A stretch of 64,000 nucleotides of DNA from Streptomyces hyderabadensis (lineage in GTDB: Bacteria > Actinomycetota > Actinomycetes > Streptomycetales > Streptomycetaceae): positions 372,001 through 436,000 of the forward strand of contig NZ_JAIOJZ010000001.1 in NCBI RefSeq assembly GCF_020404845.1, in the 5' to 3' direction. Both the position numbers and the translations under genes were made by a program. The notes below the pieces were generated by a model. It saw nothing but the letters and a program-made list of their open reading frames with translations, was not told the DNA's origin and did not search any database. This document shows, piece after piece, positions 26,689 through 34,894 of the stretch (position 1 is the first letter of the stretch; each line of letters opens with the position of its first letter).

Positions 26689-27357
26689 ATGACCGCGGCC
26701 CCCGCCCCCGCCTCCTCCCCCTCCCCCGACGTCCTGGCCGCCTTCGAGGCCGCGAAGGGGTTCATGCCCGGGCACGAGGGCCGCGCGCTGTACGCCGCCG
26801 CCGCGGAGGCGGGCGCGCTGGGGCTGCCGCTGCTGGAGGTCGGCACGTACTGCGGGCGTTCCACCGTCCTGCTCGCCGACGCGGCCCGCCGGGCCGGGGT
26901 CACCGCGCTCACCGTGGACCACCACCGGGGCAGCGAGGAGCAGCAGCCGGGCTGGGAGTACCACGACCCTCAGACGGTCGACCCGGAGCTGGGCGTGATG
27001 GACACCCTGCCCGCCTTCCGCCGCACCCTGCACCGGGCCGGTCTGGAGGAGCACGTGGTCGCCCTGGTCGGCCGCTCCCCCCAGGTCGCTGCGGTCTGGA
27101 ACTCCCCGCTCGGCCTGGTCTTCGTCGACGGCGGCCACACCGACGAGCACGCGAACGCCGACTACGAGGGCTGGGCCCCGCACGTGGCCGAGGGCGGGCT
27201 GCTGGTCATCCACGACGTCTTCCCGGACCCGGCCGACGAGTTCACCGGCCAGGCCCCGTACCGCGTCTACCTCAGGGCTCTCGCCTCCGGCGCCTTCACC
27301 GAGGTCTCCGCGACCGACTCGCTGCGCGTCCTGCGGCGAACGGGCACGGGGATCTGA
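26689..27357 (+). CDS. Class I SAM-dependent methyltransferase
   Basis: Methyltransferase-like protein of 222 residues, close to the Methyltransf_24/CmcI type. The SAM-binding motif is LLEVGTYCGRSTVLLADA (about 52-68), with acidic strand LTVDHHRGSE and motif LVFVDGGHTDEHANADYEGW, a possible metal/substrate site. A proline-rich N-terminal stretch of about 12 residues precedes it. ATG at 26689 has GAAAGG upstream. It lies 95 bases after the MFS gene, but co-transcription is uncertain. Confidence 0.85.
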   Translation: MTAAPAPASSPSPDVLAAFEAAKGFMPGHEGRALYAAAAEAGALGLPLLEVGTYCGRSTVLLADAARRAGVTALTVDHHRGSEEQQPGWEYHDPQTVDPELGVMDTLPAFRRTLHRAGLEEHVVALVGRSPQVAAVWNSPLGLVFVDGGHTDEHANADYEGWAPHVAEGGLLVIHDVFPDPADEFTGQAPYRVYLRALASGAFTEVSATDSLRVLRRTGTGI

Positions 27358-27379
27358 GGGCCCGGTTAGAGTCGCTGAC

Positions 27380-28363
27380 GTGTCGTACACAGGCCCGGAC
27401 TTCGAACCTCCCCAGCCCCGCCGCTCCCCGCTGCGCCGCCCGCTGACCGTGGCGCTGGCCGCGCTCGTGCCCGGGGCGCTGCTCGGGTGGGGGGTGTACG
27501 CGGCGGTCGGCGGCCCCGACGACGGCGACGGAGGCGGCGCCGACCGCGCGGGCGCCGTACGGACGCCGGCGGCGCCGTCCTCCGACGGTCCGGGCCCGGC
27601 GTCCGGGGCCGGTGACGCCAAGCGGCCCGCGGGTTCCCCGACCGCCCCCACGTCCGAGGCACCGTCCGCCTCCCGACCCCCCGCCTCCGGTGCCCTCAAG
27701 GGCAAGGTCGTCGTCATCGACCCGGGCCACAACCCCGCCAACTTCCAGCACGCCACCGAGATCAACCGCAAGGTGAACGTCGGCAATCACTGGAAGGAGT
27801 GCGACACGACCGGCACGGCCACCAACGCGGGCTGGCCCGAGGCGAAGTTCACCCTGGACGTGGCCCACCGGCTGCGCGACCTGCTGGAGGAGCAGGGCGC
27901 GACCGTGAAACTGACGCAGGACGGCGACCGTTCGTACGGACCCTGCGTGGACGAGCGGGCCCGGATCGGCAACGAGGCGAAGGCCGACGCGGCGATCTCG
28001 ATCCACGCCGACGGGTCGGGGGCGGGCAACCGCGGCTTCCACGTGATCATGCCGGGCCCGGTGCACGAGGGCGCCGCCGACACCCGCGCGATCGTGGCGC
28101 CCTCCGCCGAACTGGGCAAGCGCGTCGCGGGCAGCTTCGTGCGCGTCACGGGCACCGCACCCTCGAACTACCTCGGCGACGGCACCGGTCTGGTCACGCG
28201 TACGGACCTGGGCGGTCTCAATCTGTCAACGGTTCCCAAGGTGTTCATCGAGTGCGGCAACATGCGCGACAGCACGGACGCGGCCCTGCTGACCAGCGGC
28301 AGTTGGCGGCAGAAGGCGGCGGAGGGGATGTCTGAGGGAATCGTGAGTTTCCTGCGCGGGTAG
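27380..28363 (+). CDS. N-acetylmuramoyl-L-alanine amidase, membrane-anchored
   Basis: Zinc amidase (Amidase_3) of 327 residues that cuts the bond between MurNAc and L-alanine in peptidoglycan. A single N-terminal transmembrane segment (about 20-43) anchors it, then a Pro/Ser/Ala linker, then the catalytic domain from residue 107: His117 (IDPGHN), Glu154, His209 (SIHADG) and catalytic Glu291 (IECGN). A -10-like TTAGAGT at 27364-27370 sits 9 bases before GTG 27380, so the mRNA may be leaderless. Confidence 0.93.
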   Translation: MSYTGPDFEPPQPRRSPLRRPLTVALAALVPGALLGWGVYAAVGGPDDGDGGGADRAGAVRTPAAPSSDGPGPASGAGDAKRPAGSPTAPTSEAPSASRPPASGALKGKVVVIDPGHNPANFQHATEINRKVNVGNHWKECDTTGTATNAGWPEAKFTLDVAHRLRDLLEEQGATVKLTQDGDRSYGPCVDERARIGNEAKADAAISIHADGSGAGNRGFHVIMPGPVHEGAADTRAIVAPSAELGKRVAGSFVRVTGTAPSNYLGDGTGLVTRTDLGGLNLSTVPKVFIECGNMRDSTDAALLTSGSWRQKAAEGMSEGIVSFLRG

Positions 28364-28521
28364 TGATCGGCGTCCCGATCCCTGCGGACAGCCGCAAGGT
28401 CCAAACGATAGTGTCGTCCGTACGATGAGGGGCCACCCCCGCGCTTCACACCGGAACCTTTCGGCGCCATCGTGACAGCGACGCCTCTACCGACGACGAG
28501 ACGACCTACGAAGGACCTGAA

Positions 28522-29385
28522 GTGAATATCCGCTCGCTCACTCGAGGCGACGGCGTGGTGATCGGAGCAGCGGTGTTGCTGTTGATCGCGTCGTTCCTCG
28601 ACATCTACTCGATCGAAGGTGCGCCGGACAGCGCCGAAATCCCCAGCCTGTGGGGCAGCGGCTCGGTCGTGCTCGGTGTCGTCCTGGCCGGCGTCATCGG
28701 CGCCGCGCTCATCGTCGTGAACCGCGCCATGCCGCAGCCCAAGAAGGTGGCCGGTCTCGACCTCGGCCAGTTCGGCATCGCGTTCACGGTCTTCGCCGCG
28801 TGGTGCGCGCTCGGCAACATTTTCGACCCGGCGGGCGCCTTCGACAACGACGGGGGCCTGGACAACATCGGGGCCGGGATCGGCCTGATCCTCGCGCTCA
28901 TCGCCACGCTGGTCATGGCCGCCGCGGCCGTGGCCACGCCGCTGCTCCCGGCCCTCAAGGGCACGCTGATCCCGGCCTCCCGTCCGGCCGCGCCGCAGCC
29001 CTACGGCGGCCAGCCCCAGGGTGGTTACGGCTACCCGGGCGCCCAGCAGCAGCCGTACGGCGGACAGCCGGGACAGCCCGGGCAGCCGGGGCAGCCCGGT
29101 CCGTCCTTCGGTGGCCAGCCGCAGCCGGGGCAGCCGCAGCCCGGTCAGCCGCAGGCCCCGCAGCAGGCGCAGGCGCAGCCGGCCGGGGACTTCTCCCCGT
29201 TCTGGTTCGCCGTGCCGGTGCCGCGGCCGCTGTTCGCGGAGGACGGCTCCCCGACGCCGATCGCCGAGCTGGCGCCGGGCACCTGGTACCTGGCCGTGGA
29301 GCAGCGCGGCGCCAACCTGGTCGCGCAGACCCAGGACGGCCGCCGCGGCGTGCTGCAGGACACCTCGGGCATCCAGCGCGGCTGA
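28522..29385 (+). CDS. DUF5336-like membrane protein with QPG-rich linker
   Basis: A 287-residue membrane protein. Residues 10-155 contain four hydrophobic helices as in the actinobacterial DUF5336 family; then a Gln/Pro/Gly-rich repeat region (about 155-215, GQPGQP repeats); then a C-terminal soluble segment of about 70 residues (FWFAVPVPRPLFAEDGSP) that resembles a short barrel-like module. Function unknown. GTG at 28522 has AAGGA 7 bases upstream. Confidence 0.8.
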   Translation: MNIRSLTRGDGVVIGAAVLLLIASFLDIYSIEGAPDSAEIPSLWGSGSVVLGVVLAGVIGAALIVVNRAMPQPKKVAGLDLGQFGIAFTVFAAWCALGNIFDPAGAFDNDGGLDNIGAGIGLILALIATLVMAAAAVATPLLPALKGTLIPASRPAAPQPYGGQPQGGYGYPGAQQQPYGGQPGQPGQPGQPGPSFGGQPQPGQPQPGQPQAPQQAQAQPAGDFSPFWFAVPVPRPLFAEDGSPTPIAELAPGTWYLAVEQRGANLVAQTQDGRRGVLQDTSGIQRG

Positions 29386-29507
29386 TCCGCCCCGCCCGCC
29401 CGTTCACCTCAACGGCCCCTCGCCCACCGGTAGTTCCGGGCGGGGGGCCGTAGGGTTTCCGTGGGTTCCGTAGGTTTCAAACACACGTCCGGGGCCAGAC
29501 GGAAGGC

Positions 29508-29801
29508 ATGTCCCCTCGAACGCGCAGTGGGTCCAACTCCGCCGGAACGGCCGTCGCGGTGATCGCGGACATCATGGCCTTCATCCTCGGACTGTGGATC
29601 CTGATGTACCTGTTGGACGCCAACCGGGCCAACGACCTGGTGGGGTTCGTCCATGACGCGGCCCGCTGGCTGGCCGGCTGGTCGCACGACCTCTTCACGT
29701 TCGACGAGGCGTGGGCCCGGGTCGTGGCCGGCTACGGACTGGCCGCGGTCGTCTACCTGTTCGTCGGCCACGCGATCGCCAACCGCCTGCACCGGCACTG
29801 A
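29508..29801 (+). CDS. Small two-helix membrane protein
   Basis: A 97-residue protein with two hydrophobic segments (VAVIADIMAFILGLWILMYLL and YGLAAVVYLFVGHAIA) joined by an amphipathic loop rich in Trp and Asp. Unnamed, common in streptomycetes to my knowledge. GGAAGG immediately precedes ATG 29508. It converges on the minus-strand operon ending at 29832. Confidence 0.75.
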   Translation: MSPRTRSGSNSAGTAVAVIADIMAFILGLWILMYLLDANRANDLVGFVHDAARWLAGWSHDLFTFDEAWARVVAGYGLAAVVYLFVGHAIANRLHRH

Positions 29802-29831
29802 CCGGGCGGCCGGGCGCGCGGGCCCCGGCGT

Positions 29832-30929
29832 TCAGACGCAGCAGTCCGGGTCCAGTCCCCTCGGCAGCCGGTCGCCCGCGAAGACCTGGCAGGTGGCCTC
29901 GTGGCCGCCGAGCGCGGCGACGGCGAGCAGCAGCGAACCGGCCGTCCAGGTGGTCAGTTCGCGGGGCCAGACCGCGTCGTCCTCGAAGACGTACCCCGTC
30001 CAGTACAGGCCGCTGTCGGCGTCCCGCAGGTGCTGGATGGACTGGAGGACGGCCAGGGCGTGGTCGGACTCGCCCACCGCCCACAGGGCGAGCGCGAGTT
30101 CGGCCGACTCGCCGCCGGTCACCCACGGGTTGGGGTGGACGCAGCGCACGCCGAGGCCCGGGACCACGAAGCGGTCCCAGCTCTCCTGGAGGCGGCTCCT
30201 GGCCTCCGTGCCGGTCAGCGCGCCGCCGAGGACCGGGTAGTACCAGTCCATCGAGTAGCGGCCCTTGTCCAGGAACCGCTCCGGGTGGCGGCGGATGGCG
30301 TGCCGCAGCGCGCCCGCCGCCAACTCCCAGTCGGGCTGCGGCTCTTCGCGCTGCTCGGCGACGGCGAGGGCGCAGCGCAGGGCGTGGTGGATCGAGGAGC
30401 TGCCGGTCAGCAGTGCGTCGGTGGTGCCGGTGCCGTCGTCGTCCTGGCGCCAGCCGATCTGTCCGCCGGGCTGCTGCAGGCGCAGCACGAACTCGACCGC
30501 GGCGTGGACGACGGGCCACATCCGCTCCAGGAAGGTGTCGTCGCCGGTGGCGAGGTAGTGGTGCCAGACGCCGACGGCGACGTAGGCGACGAAGTTGGTC
30601 TCCCGGCCGCGGTCGGTGACGTCGGCGAAGTCCCCGTCGGCGTAGGCGGCGTACCAGGAGCCGTCCGGGTTCTGGTGCCGGGCCAGCCAGGCGTACGCCC
30701 GCTCGGCCGCCTCGTGCTCGTCGGCCGTGTCCAGCGCCATCGCGGCCTCGACGTGGTCCCACGGGTCGAGGTGGTGGCCGCGGAACCACGGGATCGCGCC
30801 GTCCTCGCGCTGGACGGCGAGGATGCCCCGGACGGTCGCGGCGGCCTCGTCGGCGGTGAGGACGCCGGGCAGGACGAGGTGTTCGGTGCGCGGGGGGCGG
30901 GGTGTGCCCGGGGTGCGGGGCGAGGTCAC
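29832..30929 (-). CDS. Alpha/alpha-barrel protein, prenyltransferase/squalene-cyclase-like
   Basis: A 365-residue soluble protein with the repeat pattern of (alpha/alpha)6 barrels: WLARHQNPDGSWYAAY, LRLQQPGGQIGWRQDDDG and ILAVQREDGAIPWFRGH resemble the QW-like repeats of squalene cyclases and prenyltransferases, but glycoside hydrolases of six-hairpin type share the fold. A catalytic DXDD motif is not seen. GTG at 30929 overlaps the methyltransferase stop (GTGA). Third gene of the operon with GT4 and methyltransferase, so a role in modifying the same glyco-lipid is likely but unproven. Confidence 0.78.
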   Translation of the reverse strand: MTSPRTPGTPRPPRTEHLVLPGVLTADEAAATVRGILAVQREDGAIPWFRGHHLDPWDHVEAAMALDTADEHEAAERAYAWLARHQNPDGSWYAAYADGDFADVTDRGRETNFVAYVAVGVWHHYLATGDDTFLERMWPVVHAAVEFVLRLQQPGGQIGWRQDDDGTGTTDALLTGSSSIHHALRCALAVAEQREEPQPDWELAAGALRHAIRRHPERFLDKGRYSMDWYYPVLGGALTGTEARSRLQESWDRFVVPGLGVRCVHPNPWVTGGESAELALALWAVGESDHALAVLQSIQHLRDADSGLYWTGYVFEDDAVWPRELTTWTAGSLLLAVAALGGHEATCQVFAGDRLPRGLDPDCCV

Positions 30930-31660
30930 GCGGCGTCCACCGGCGGCAGGTGCGGCTTGGTCGCGTAGGCCACGAAGCTCTTGCCGATCAGCGGGTTCAG
31001 CGCCTGCTCGGCGACCCGGGTCGCCAGCGGCTTCTTCATGATGTCCCACACCAGCAGCTTGTGGTACGCCCGCACCGGCAGCGCCTTGTCGTTGTCGACG
31101 CCGAAGGCGCACTTCAGCCACCAGTACGGCGAGTGCAGCGCGTGCGCGTGGTGGGTGCCGTACGGCTTGAGGCCGGCCTCGCGGATGCGGGTGAGGAGCT
31201 GGTCGGCCTTGTAGATGCGGATGTGGCCGCCCTCGACCTCGTGGTAGGCGTCGGAGAGGGTCCAGCAGACCTTCTCGGGGCCGTAGCGCGGCACGGTGAC
31301 CGCGATGCGGCCGCCGGGCCTGAGGACGCGGACCATCTCGGCGAGGACGCCCTTGTCGTCGTGGATGTGCTCCATCACCTCGGAGATGATGACGACGTCG
31401 AAGGACTCGTCCGGGAAGGGCAGGGCCAGCGCGTCGCCCTCCATGGCGGTGGCGGTGGCACCGGCCGGGGCCTCGCCGGCCTCCTCCATCGCCGCGAACC
31501 ACTTGGCGACCTCGCGGATCTCCTCGGCGTTCCGGTCCAGGGCGACCACCCGCGCTCCGCGCCGGTAGCACTCGAACGCGTGCCGGCCGGCGCCGCAGCC
31601 GAGGTCCAGGACGCGGTCGCCCGGGGCGAGCGGGAACCGGGAGAAGTCGACGGTCAGCAC
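30926..31660 (-). CDS. Class I SAM-dependent methyltransferase (Methyltransf_11)
   Basis: Methyltransferase of 244 residues. SAM motif VLDLGCGAGRHAFECYRRGARVVALDRN (about 19-45), DALALPFPDESFDVVIISEVMEHI and VRVLRPGGRIAVTVPRYGPE are textbook. The C-terminal third (HHAHALHSPYWWLKCAFG) is specific to this subfamily. GTG at 31660 overlaps the glycosyltransferase stop by 7 nt and the downstream gene overlaps its own stop by 4 nt, so all three are co-translated. Confidence 0.88.
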   Translation of the reverse strand: MLTVDFSRFPLAPGDRVLDLGCGAGRHAFECYRRGARVVALDRNAEEIREVAKWFAAMEEAGEAPAGATATAMEGDALALPFPDESFDVVIISEVMEHIHDDKGVLAEMVRVLRPGGRIAVTVPRYGPEKVCWTLSDAYHEVEGGHIRIYKADQLLTRIREAGLKPYGTHHAHALHSPYWWLKCAFGVDNDKALPVRAYHKLLVWDIMKKPLATRVAEQALNPLIGKSFVAYATKPHLPPVDAA

Positions 31661-33075
31661 GAGGCCCTGCTTTCGGGGTAGACGCCGGTGTCACTGGGGG
31701 TGGGGGTCGCGGGCACGATCCTCGGGGTGGTCGTGGTGCCGGTCGCGGTGGCGGTCGTGGCCGGGGTGCGCCGGTCGATGGCCTCGCGGTAGCGGGCGAC
31801 GGTGCCCTCGGCGGCGCGCGCCCAGGTGAAGTGCTTCAGCACCCGTTCGCGTCCGGCCGCGCCGAGCCGCGCGCGCAGTTCGCGGTCGCCGAGCAGCCGG
31901 TTCAGTCCCGCGGCCAGCGCGTCCGCGTCGCCCGGCGGCACCGCGAGGCAGGTCTCCCCGTCGGGTCCGGCGACCTCGGGGACCGCTCCGCCGGTGGTGG
32001 CGAGCAGCGCGGTGCCGGCCGCCATGGCCTCGGCGGCGGGCAGTGAGAAGCCCTCGTACAGCGACGGTACGCAGGCGACCTCCGCCGACCGCACCAGGTT
32101 CACCAGTTCGGCGTCGGAGATGCCCTTGACGAACTCGACGGCGCCTTCGAGGCCGTACCGCTCGATCGCCTGGGCGACGGGCCCCTCAGCGGGCCGCTTG
32201 CCGACGACGACGAGGTGGGCCCGGGGGTGCTCGGTGCGCGCCTTGGCCAGCGCCTCGACGAGGAAGACCAGGCCCTTGAGCGGCACGTCCGCGCTGGACG
32301 TGGTCACGATCCGGCCCGGCACCCGGGGCACCGACGGGTCGGGCGAGAACAGCTCGGTGTCGGCGCCGATGTGGACGACGTGGATGCGGCTCTCCCGTAC
32401 GCCGAGGTGGTCGACGATCTCCTGGCGGGAGGTGCCGGAGACGGTGAGCACGGAGGGCAGGCGGCGCGCGACGCGCTTCTGCATCCGGGTGAAGGCGTAC
32501 CAACGGCGCACCGAGTAGCGGCGCTTGCGACTGTCGGCCGCGTCCAGCTCCAGCTGCCGGTCGACGGTGATGGGGTGGTGGATGGTGGTGACCAGGGGCG
32601 CGCCCACGTCGCCCAGCAGCCCGTAGCCGAGGGTCTGGTTGTCGTGGACGACGTCGAAGTCCCCGCGGCGGGCGCGCAGATGGCGCCGGGCGCGCAGCGA
32701 GAACGTCAGGGGTTCCGGGAAGCCGCCGGTCCACATGGTGCCGACCTCCAGCGCGTCGACCCAGTCGCGGTACTCGCCGCGTTTCGGGGTGCGGAAGGGG
32801 TCGGGCTGGCGGTAGAGGTCGAGGCTGGGCAACTCGGTGAGCAGGAGCCGGTCGCCGACGAGGGGGCCGTCGTCCAGGACGGGGTAGGGCTGGGCGCCGA
32901 TGACCTCGACGCGGTGGCCGAGGCGGGCCAGTTCGCGGGAGAGGTGGCGGACGTAGACGCCCTGGCCGCCGCAGAACGGGTTCCCCTTGTAGGTGAGGAG
33001 TGCGATGCGCAGCGGCGGCAGACCGTCGGCTGCGGGCTCCGGACGCGGACCCGTCTGACTGGCCTCGGCGGTCAC
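31654..33075 (-). CDS. Glycosyltransferase family 4
   Basis: GT-B retaining glycosyltransferase of 473 residues, cytoplasmic. The N-terminal domain starts LRIALLTYKGNPFCGGQGVYVRHLSREL; the C-terminal donor-binding domain has CVPSLYEGFSLPAAEAMAAGTALLAT with the EX7E motif. The last 40 residues are Thr/Pro-rich. GTG at 33075 is taken because GAGGAGG lies about 10 bases upstream. First gene of the operon with methyltransferase and alpha/alpha-barrel protein; acceptor unknown. A KstR-type box lies 54 bases upstream. Confidence 0.9.
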   Translation of the reverse strand: MTAEASQTGPRPEPAADGLPPLRIALLTYKGNPFCGGQGVYVRHLSRELARLGHRVEVIGAQPYPVLDDGPLVGDRLLLTELPSLDLYRQPDPFRTPKRGEYRDWVDALEVGTMWTGGFPEPLTFSLRARRHLRARRGDFDVVHDNQTLGYGLLGDVGAPLVTTIHHPITVDRQLELDAADSRKRRYSVRRWYAFTRMQKRVARRLPSVLTVSGTSRQEIVDHLGVRESRIHVVHIGADTELFSPDPSVPRVPGRIVTTSSADVPLKGLVFLVEALAKARTEHPRAHLVVVGKRPAEGPVAQAIERYGLEGAVEFVKGISDAELVNLVRSAEVACVPSLYEGFSLPAAEAMAAGTALLATTGGAVPEVAGPDGETCLAVPPGDADALAAGLNRLLGDRELRARLGAAGRERVLKHFTWARAAEGTVARYREAIDRRTPATTATATGTTTTPRIVPATPTPSDTGVYPESRASC

Positions 33076-33128
33076 TCTGGGCCCCCTCCTCACTGCGCTG
33101 TCCCGCGACACTACGTCGGGAGGTTAAT

Positions 33129-33144
33129 CTAGAACAAGTTTCAG
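33129..33144. promoter_or_regulatory. KstR-type operator in divergent promoter
   Basis: CTAGAACAAGTTTCAG at 33129-33144 contains an exact match (33130-33143) to TNNAACNNGTTNNA, the motif published for mycobacterial KstR. It lies between the GT4 operon and the TetR gene at 33197 whose product resembles KstR, an ideal place for joint repression. Confidence 0.7.
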
Positions 33145-33196
33145 ACTTGATCGTCAGCGGCTTCGAATCTACCGGCAGGTAGCCGGGCTGTGACGA

Positions 33197-33892
33197 GTGG
33201 ATCAGGTGATTCGCGCCACGGGGGAGAAGGTGACCAAGGTGGACCGTCCGGCAGCGGAGGCGTCCGGTCCGGCGCACCGCTCCGCCGCCCCGCCCCTCAC
33301 CGAGCGGCAGCGGGAGCGCCGCCGCCGCATCCTGCACGCCACGGCCCAGCTGGCCTGCCGGGGCGGCTTCGAGGCGGTGCAGATGCGGGAGGTCGCCGAG
33401 TCCTCGCAGGTCGCCCTGGGCACCCTGTACCGCTACTTCCCCTCCAAGGTCCACTTGCTGGTCGCCACGATGCACGACCAGCTGGAGCGGCTGCACGGCA
33501 CCCTGCGCAAGAGTCCGCCCACGGGCGAGACGGCCGCGGACCGGGTGGCGCAGACCCTGATGCGGGCCTTCGGCGCCCTGCAGCGCGAGCCACGGCTGGC
33601 CGAGGCGATGGCCCGGGCCCTGACCTTCGCCGACCGCAGTGTCTCCCCGGAGGTCGACCAGGTCTCGCGGCAGACCACGGCGATCATCCTGGACGCGATG
33701 GGCGGCCTGGAGAACCCGACGCCCGAGCAGCTGTCGGCGGTCCGGGTCGTCGAGCACACCTGGCTCTCGACCCTGATCACCTGGCTCGCGGGGCGCACCT
33801 CCCTCGGCCAGGTGCGGGTGGACATCGAGACGGTGTGCCGGCTGATCGACCTGACGGAGGCCGGTACCGCAGAGGCCGCGAAGCGCCCCTGA
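33197..33892 (+). CDS. TetR family regulator, KstR-like
   Basis: TetR repressor of 231 residues. The helix-turn-helix (RRILHATAQLACRGGFEAVQMREVAESSQVALGTLYRYFPSKVHLLVA) and the ligand-domain stretch EAMARALTFADRSVSPEVDQVSRQT ... VVEHTWLSTLITWL closely follow what I recall of mycobacterial KstR, the acyl-CoA/steroid-CoA-responsive repressor. No steroid catabolic genes are nearby. GTG 33197 is the longest start; GTG 33230, next to GGGGGAGAAG, is a real alternative. A matching operator sits just upstream. Confidence 0.85.
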   Translation: MDQVIRATGEKVTKVDRPAAEASGPAHRSAAPPLTERQRERRRRILHATAQLACRGGFEAVQMREVAESSQVALGTLYRYFPSKVHLLVATMHDQLERLHGTLRKSPPTGETAADRVAQTLMRAFGALQREPRLAEAMARALTFADRSVSPEVDQVSRQTTAIILDAMGGLENPTPEQLSAVRVVEHTWLSTLITWLAGRTSLGQVRVDIETVCRLIDLTEAGTAEAAKRP

Positions 33893-33904
33893 GCGCCCCG
33901 CCGT

Positions 33905-34576
33905 TCACCCCAGGTGGGAGCGGACCAGCGCCGCCGCGGCGGGCAGCAGCTCCACCTCGTCCCGGCTCATGGTCGGGTTGGCCGCCCGTCGCCGCAGCGC
34001 CTCGGCGAGGCCGTCCGGCGTGAGTGCGCAGGGGTCGGCGAGCAGCGCGGCCAGGGCGCCCGCGACGGGCCCGGCCAGCGGTCCGCCGGCGGCCGCCACC
34101 TGGGCGAGGATCACCGCGGTCATGCCCCAGTCCAGCCCCGGGTCGCCCTCCTCGGCGTTGGACCAGTCGATCACCCGGGGCCCGTCCGCCGTGAGGATCA
34201 CGTTGTCCGGGTGCAGGTCGAGGTGGAGGACGCGCGCGCCCGGATCCGTGGAGCGGTGCGCGGGCACCCGGTGCAACCCCCGCAGCAGCCCGGCGAGCAT
34301 GGCGCCCGCCTCCCCGGGCGTCAACGCCCCGTCCAGCCAGGCCCGCAGCATCGTCGGCCCGGTCAGCCGCTCCATCACCAGGTCGGTACGCGGCGACGGC
34401 GTCGTGCCGGGCCACACCCGTGGCACCGGGTAGCCGTGCGCCCGCACGTGTTCCATCACCGCGCCCTCGGCCGCCGCGTCCCCGACGCCCTCCCGGTCGC
34501 GCCGCAGCACCCACCCCGCGTCCGCCTCGTACACGTCGGCCGAGCGCCCCGCCCCGATCAGTCTCCCCGTCCGCAT
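33905..34576 (-). CDS. Aminoglycoside phosphotransferase (APH) family kinase
   Basis: Small-molecule kinase-like protein of 223 residues. It has GAGRSADVYEADAGWVLRR for the nucleotide loop, VMERLTGPTML as the hinge, catalytic HLDLHPDNV and metal-binding VIDWSNAEEGDPGLDW. Shorter than resistance enzymes (about 260-300), so the physiological substrate is unclear. ATG at 34576. It converges closely on the TetR gene (12-base gap) and is divergent from the riboswitch operon. Confidence 0.88.
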   Translation of the reverse strand: MRTGRLIGAGRSADVYEADAGWVLRRDREGVGDAAAEGAVMEHVRAHGYPVPRVWPGTTPSPRTDLVMERLTGPTMLRAWLDGALTPGEAGAMLAGLLRGLHRVPAHRSTDPGARVLHLDLHPDNVILTADGPRVIDWSNAEEGDPGLDWGMTAVILAQVAAAGGPLAGPVAGALAALLADPCALTPDGLAEALRRRAANPTMSRDEVELLPAAAALVRSHLG

Positions 34577-34654
34577 GCCCGGGAACGTATCCCCCGGCGG
34601 GTGCTCCCGTCCCGGCCGCCCCCGCTGCCCGGACCACCGGGCGGGTAAAGTGGC

Positions 34655-34770
34655 GGCGTCGTCATCACCCGTACGGGGGGAAGCCGGTGCAATTCCGGCG
34701 CTGACCCGCAACCGTGAGCCGCCCGCCGGGTCCCTTGGGGCTCCGGGACGGTGAGCCGGACTGCCCCGCA
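34655..34770 (+). ncRNA. Cobalamin (adenosylcobalamin) riboswitch
   Basis: The B12 box and surrounding core are readable: GGGGAAGCCGGTGCAATTCC at 34677-34696, GCTGACCCGCAACCGTGAGC about 34700-34719, and the closing GTGAGCCGGACTGCC near 34751-34764. It lies 125 bases before the first gene of the surface-protein/ECF operon, so B12 binding should switch that operon off, probably by masking translation start or early termination. Ends are approximate. Confidence 0.95.
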
Positions 34771-34894
34771 CGGATGTGACCGGCTCACGTGCCCGGCGCC
34801 CGCCGGTGCACGGGCACCGTCGAGGCATACGGGGCCGAGCCGCCGGGGGTGCCCCGTGCTGCCGGGCCCGCACAGGGAAAGGCACCCGCCGCTC

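Noticed and set aside
34577-34654. Promoter for the APH-family gene within the riboswitch leader
   Set aside because: No recognisable -10/-35 pair on the minus strand.
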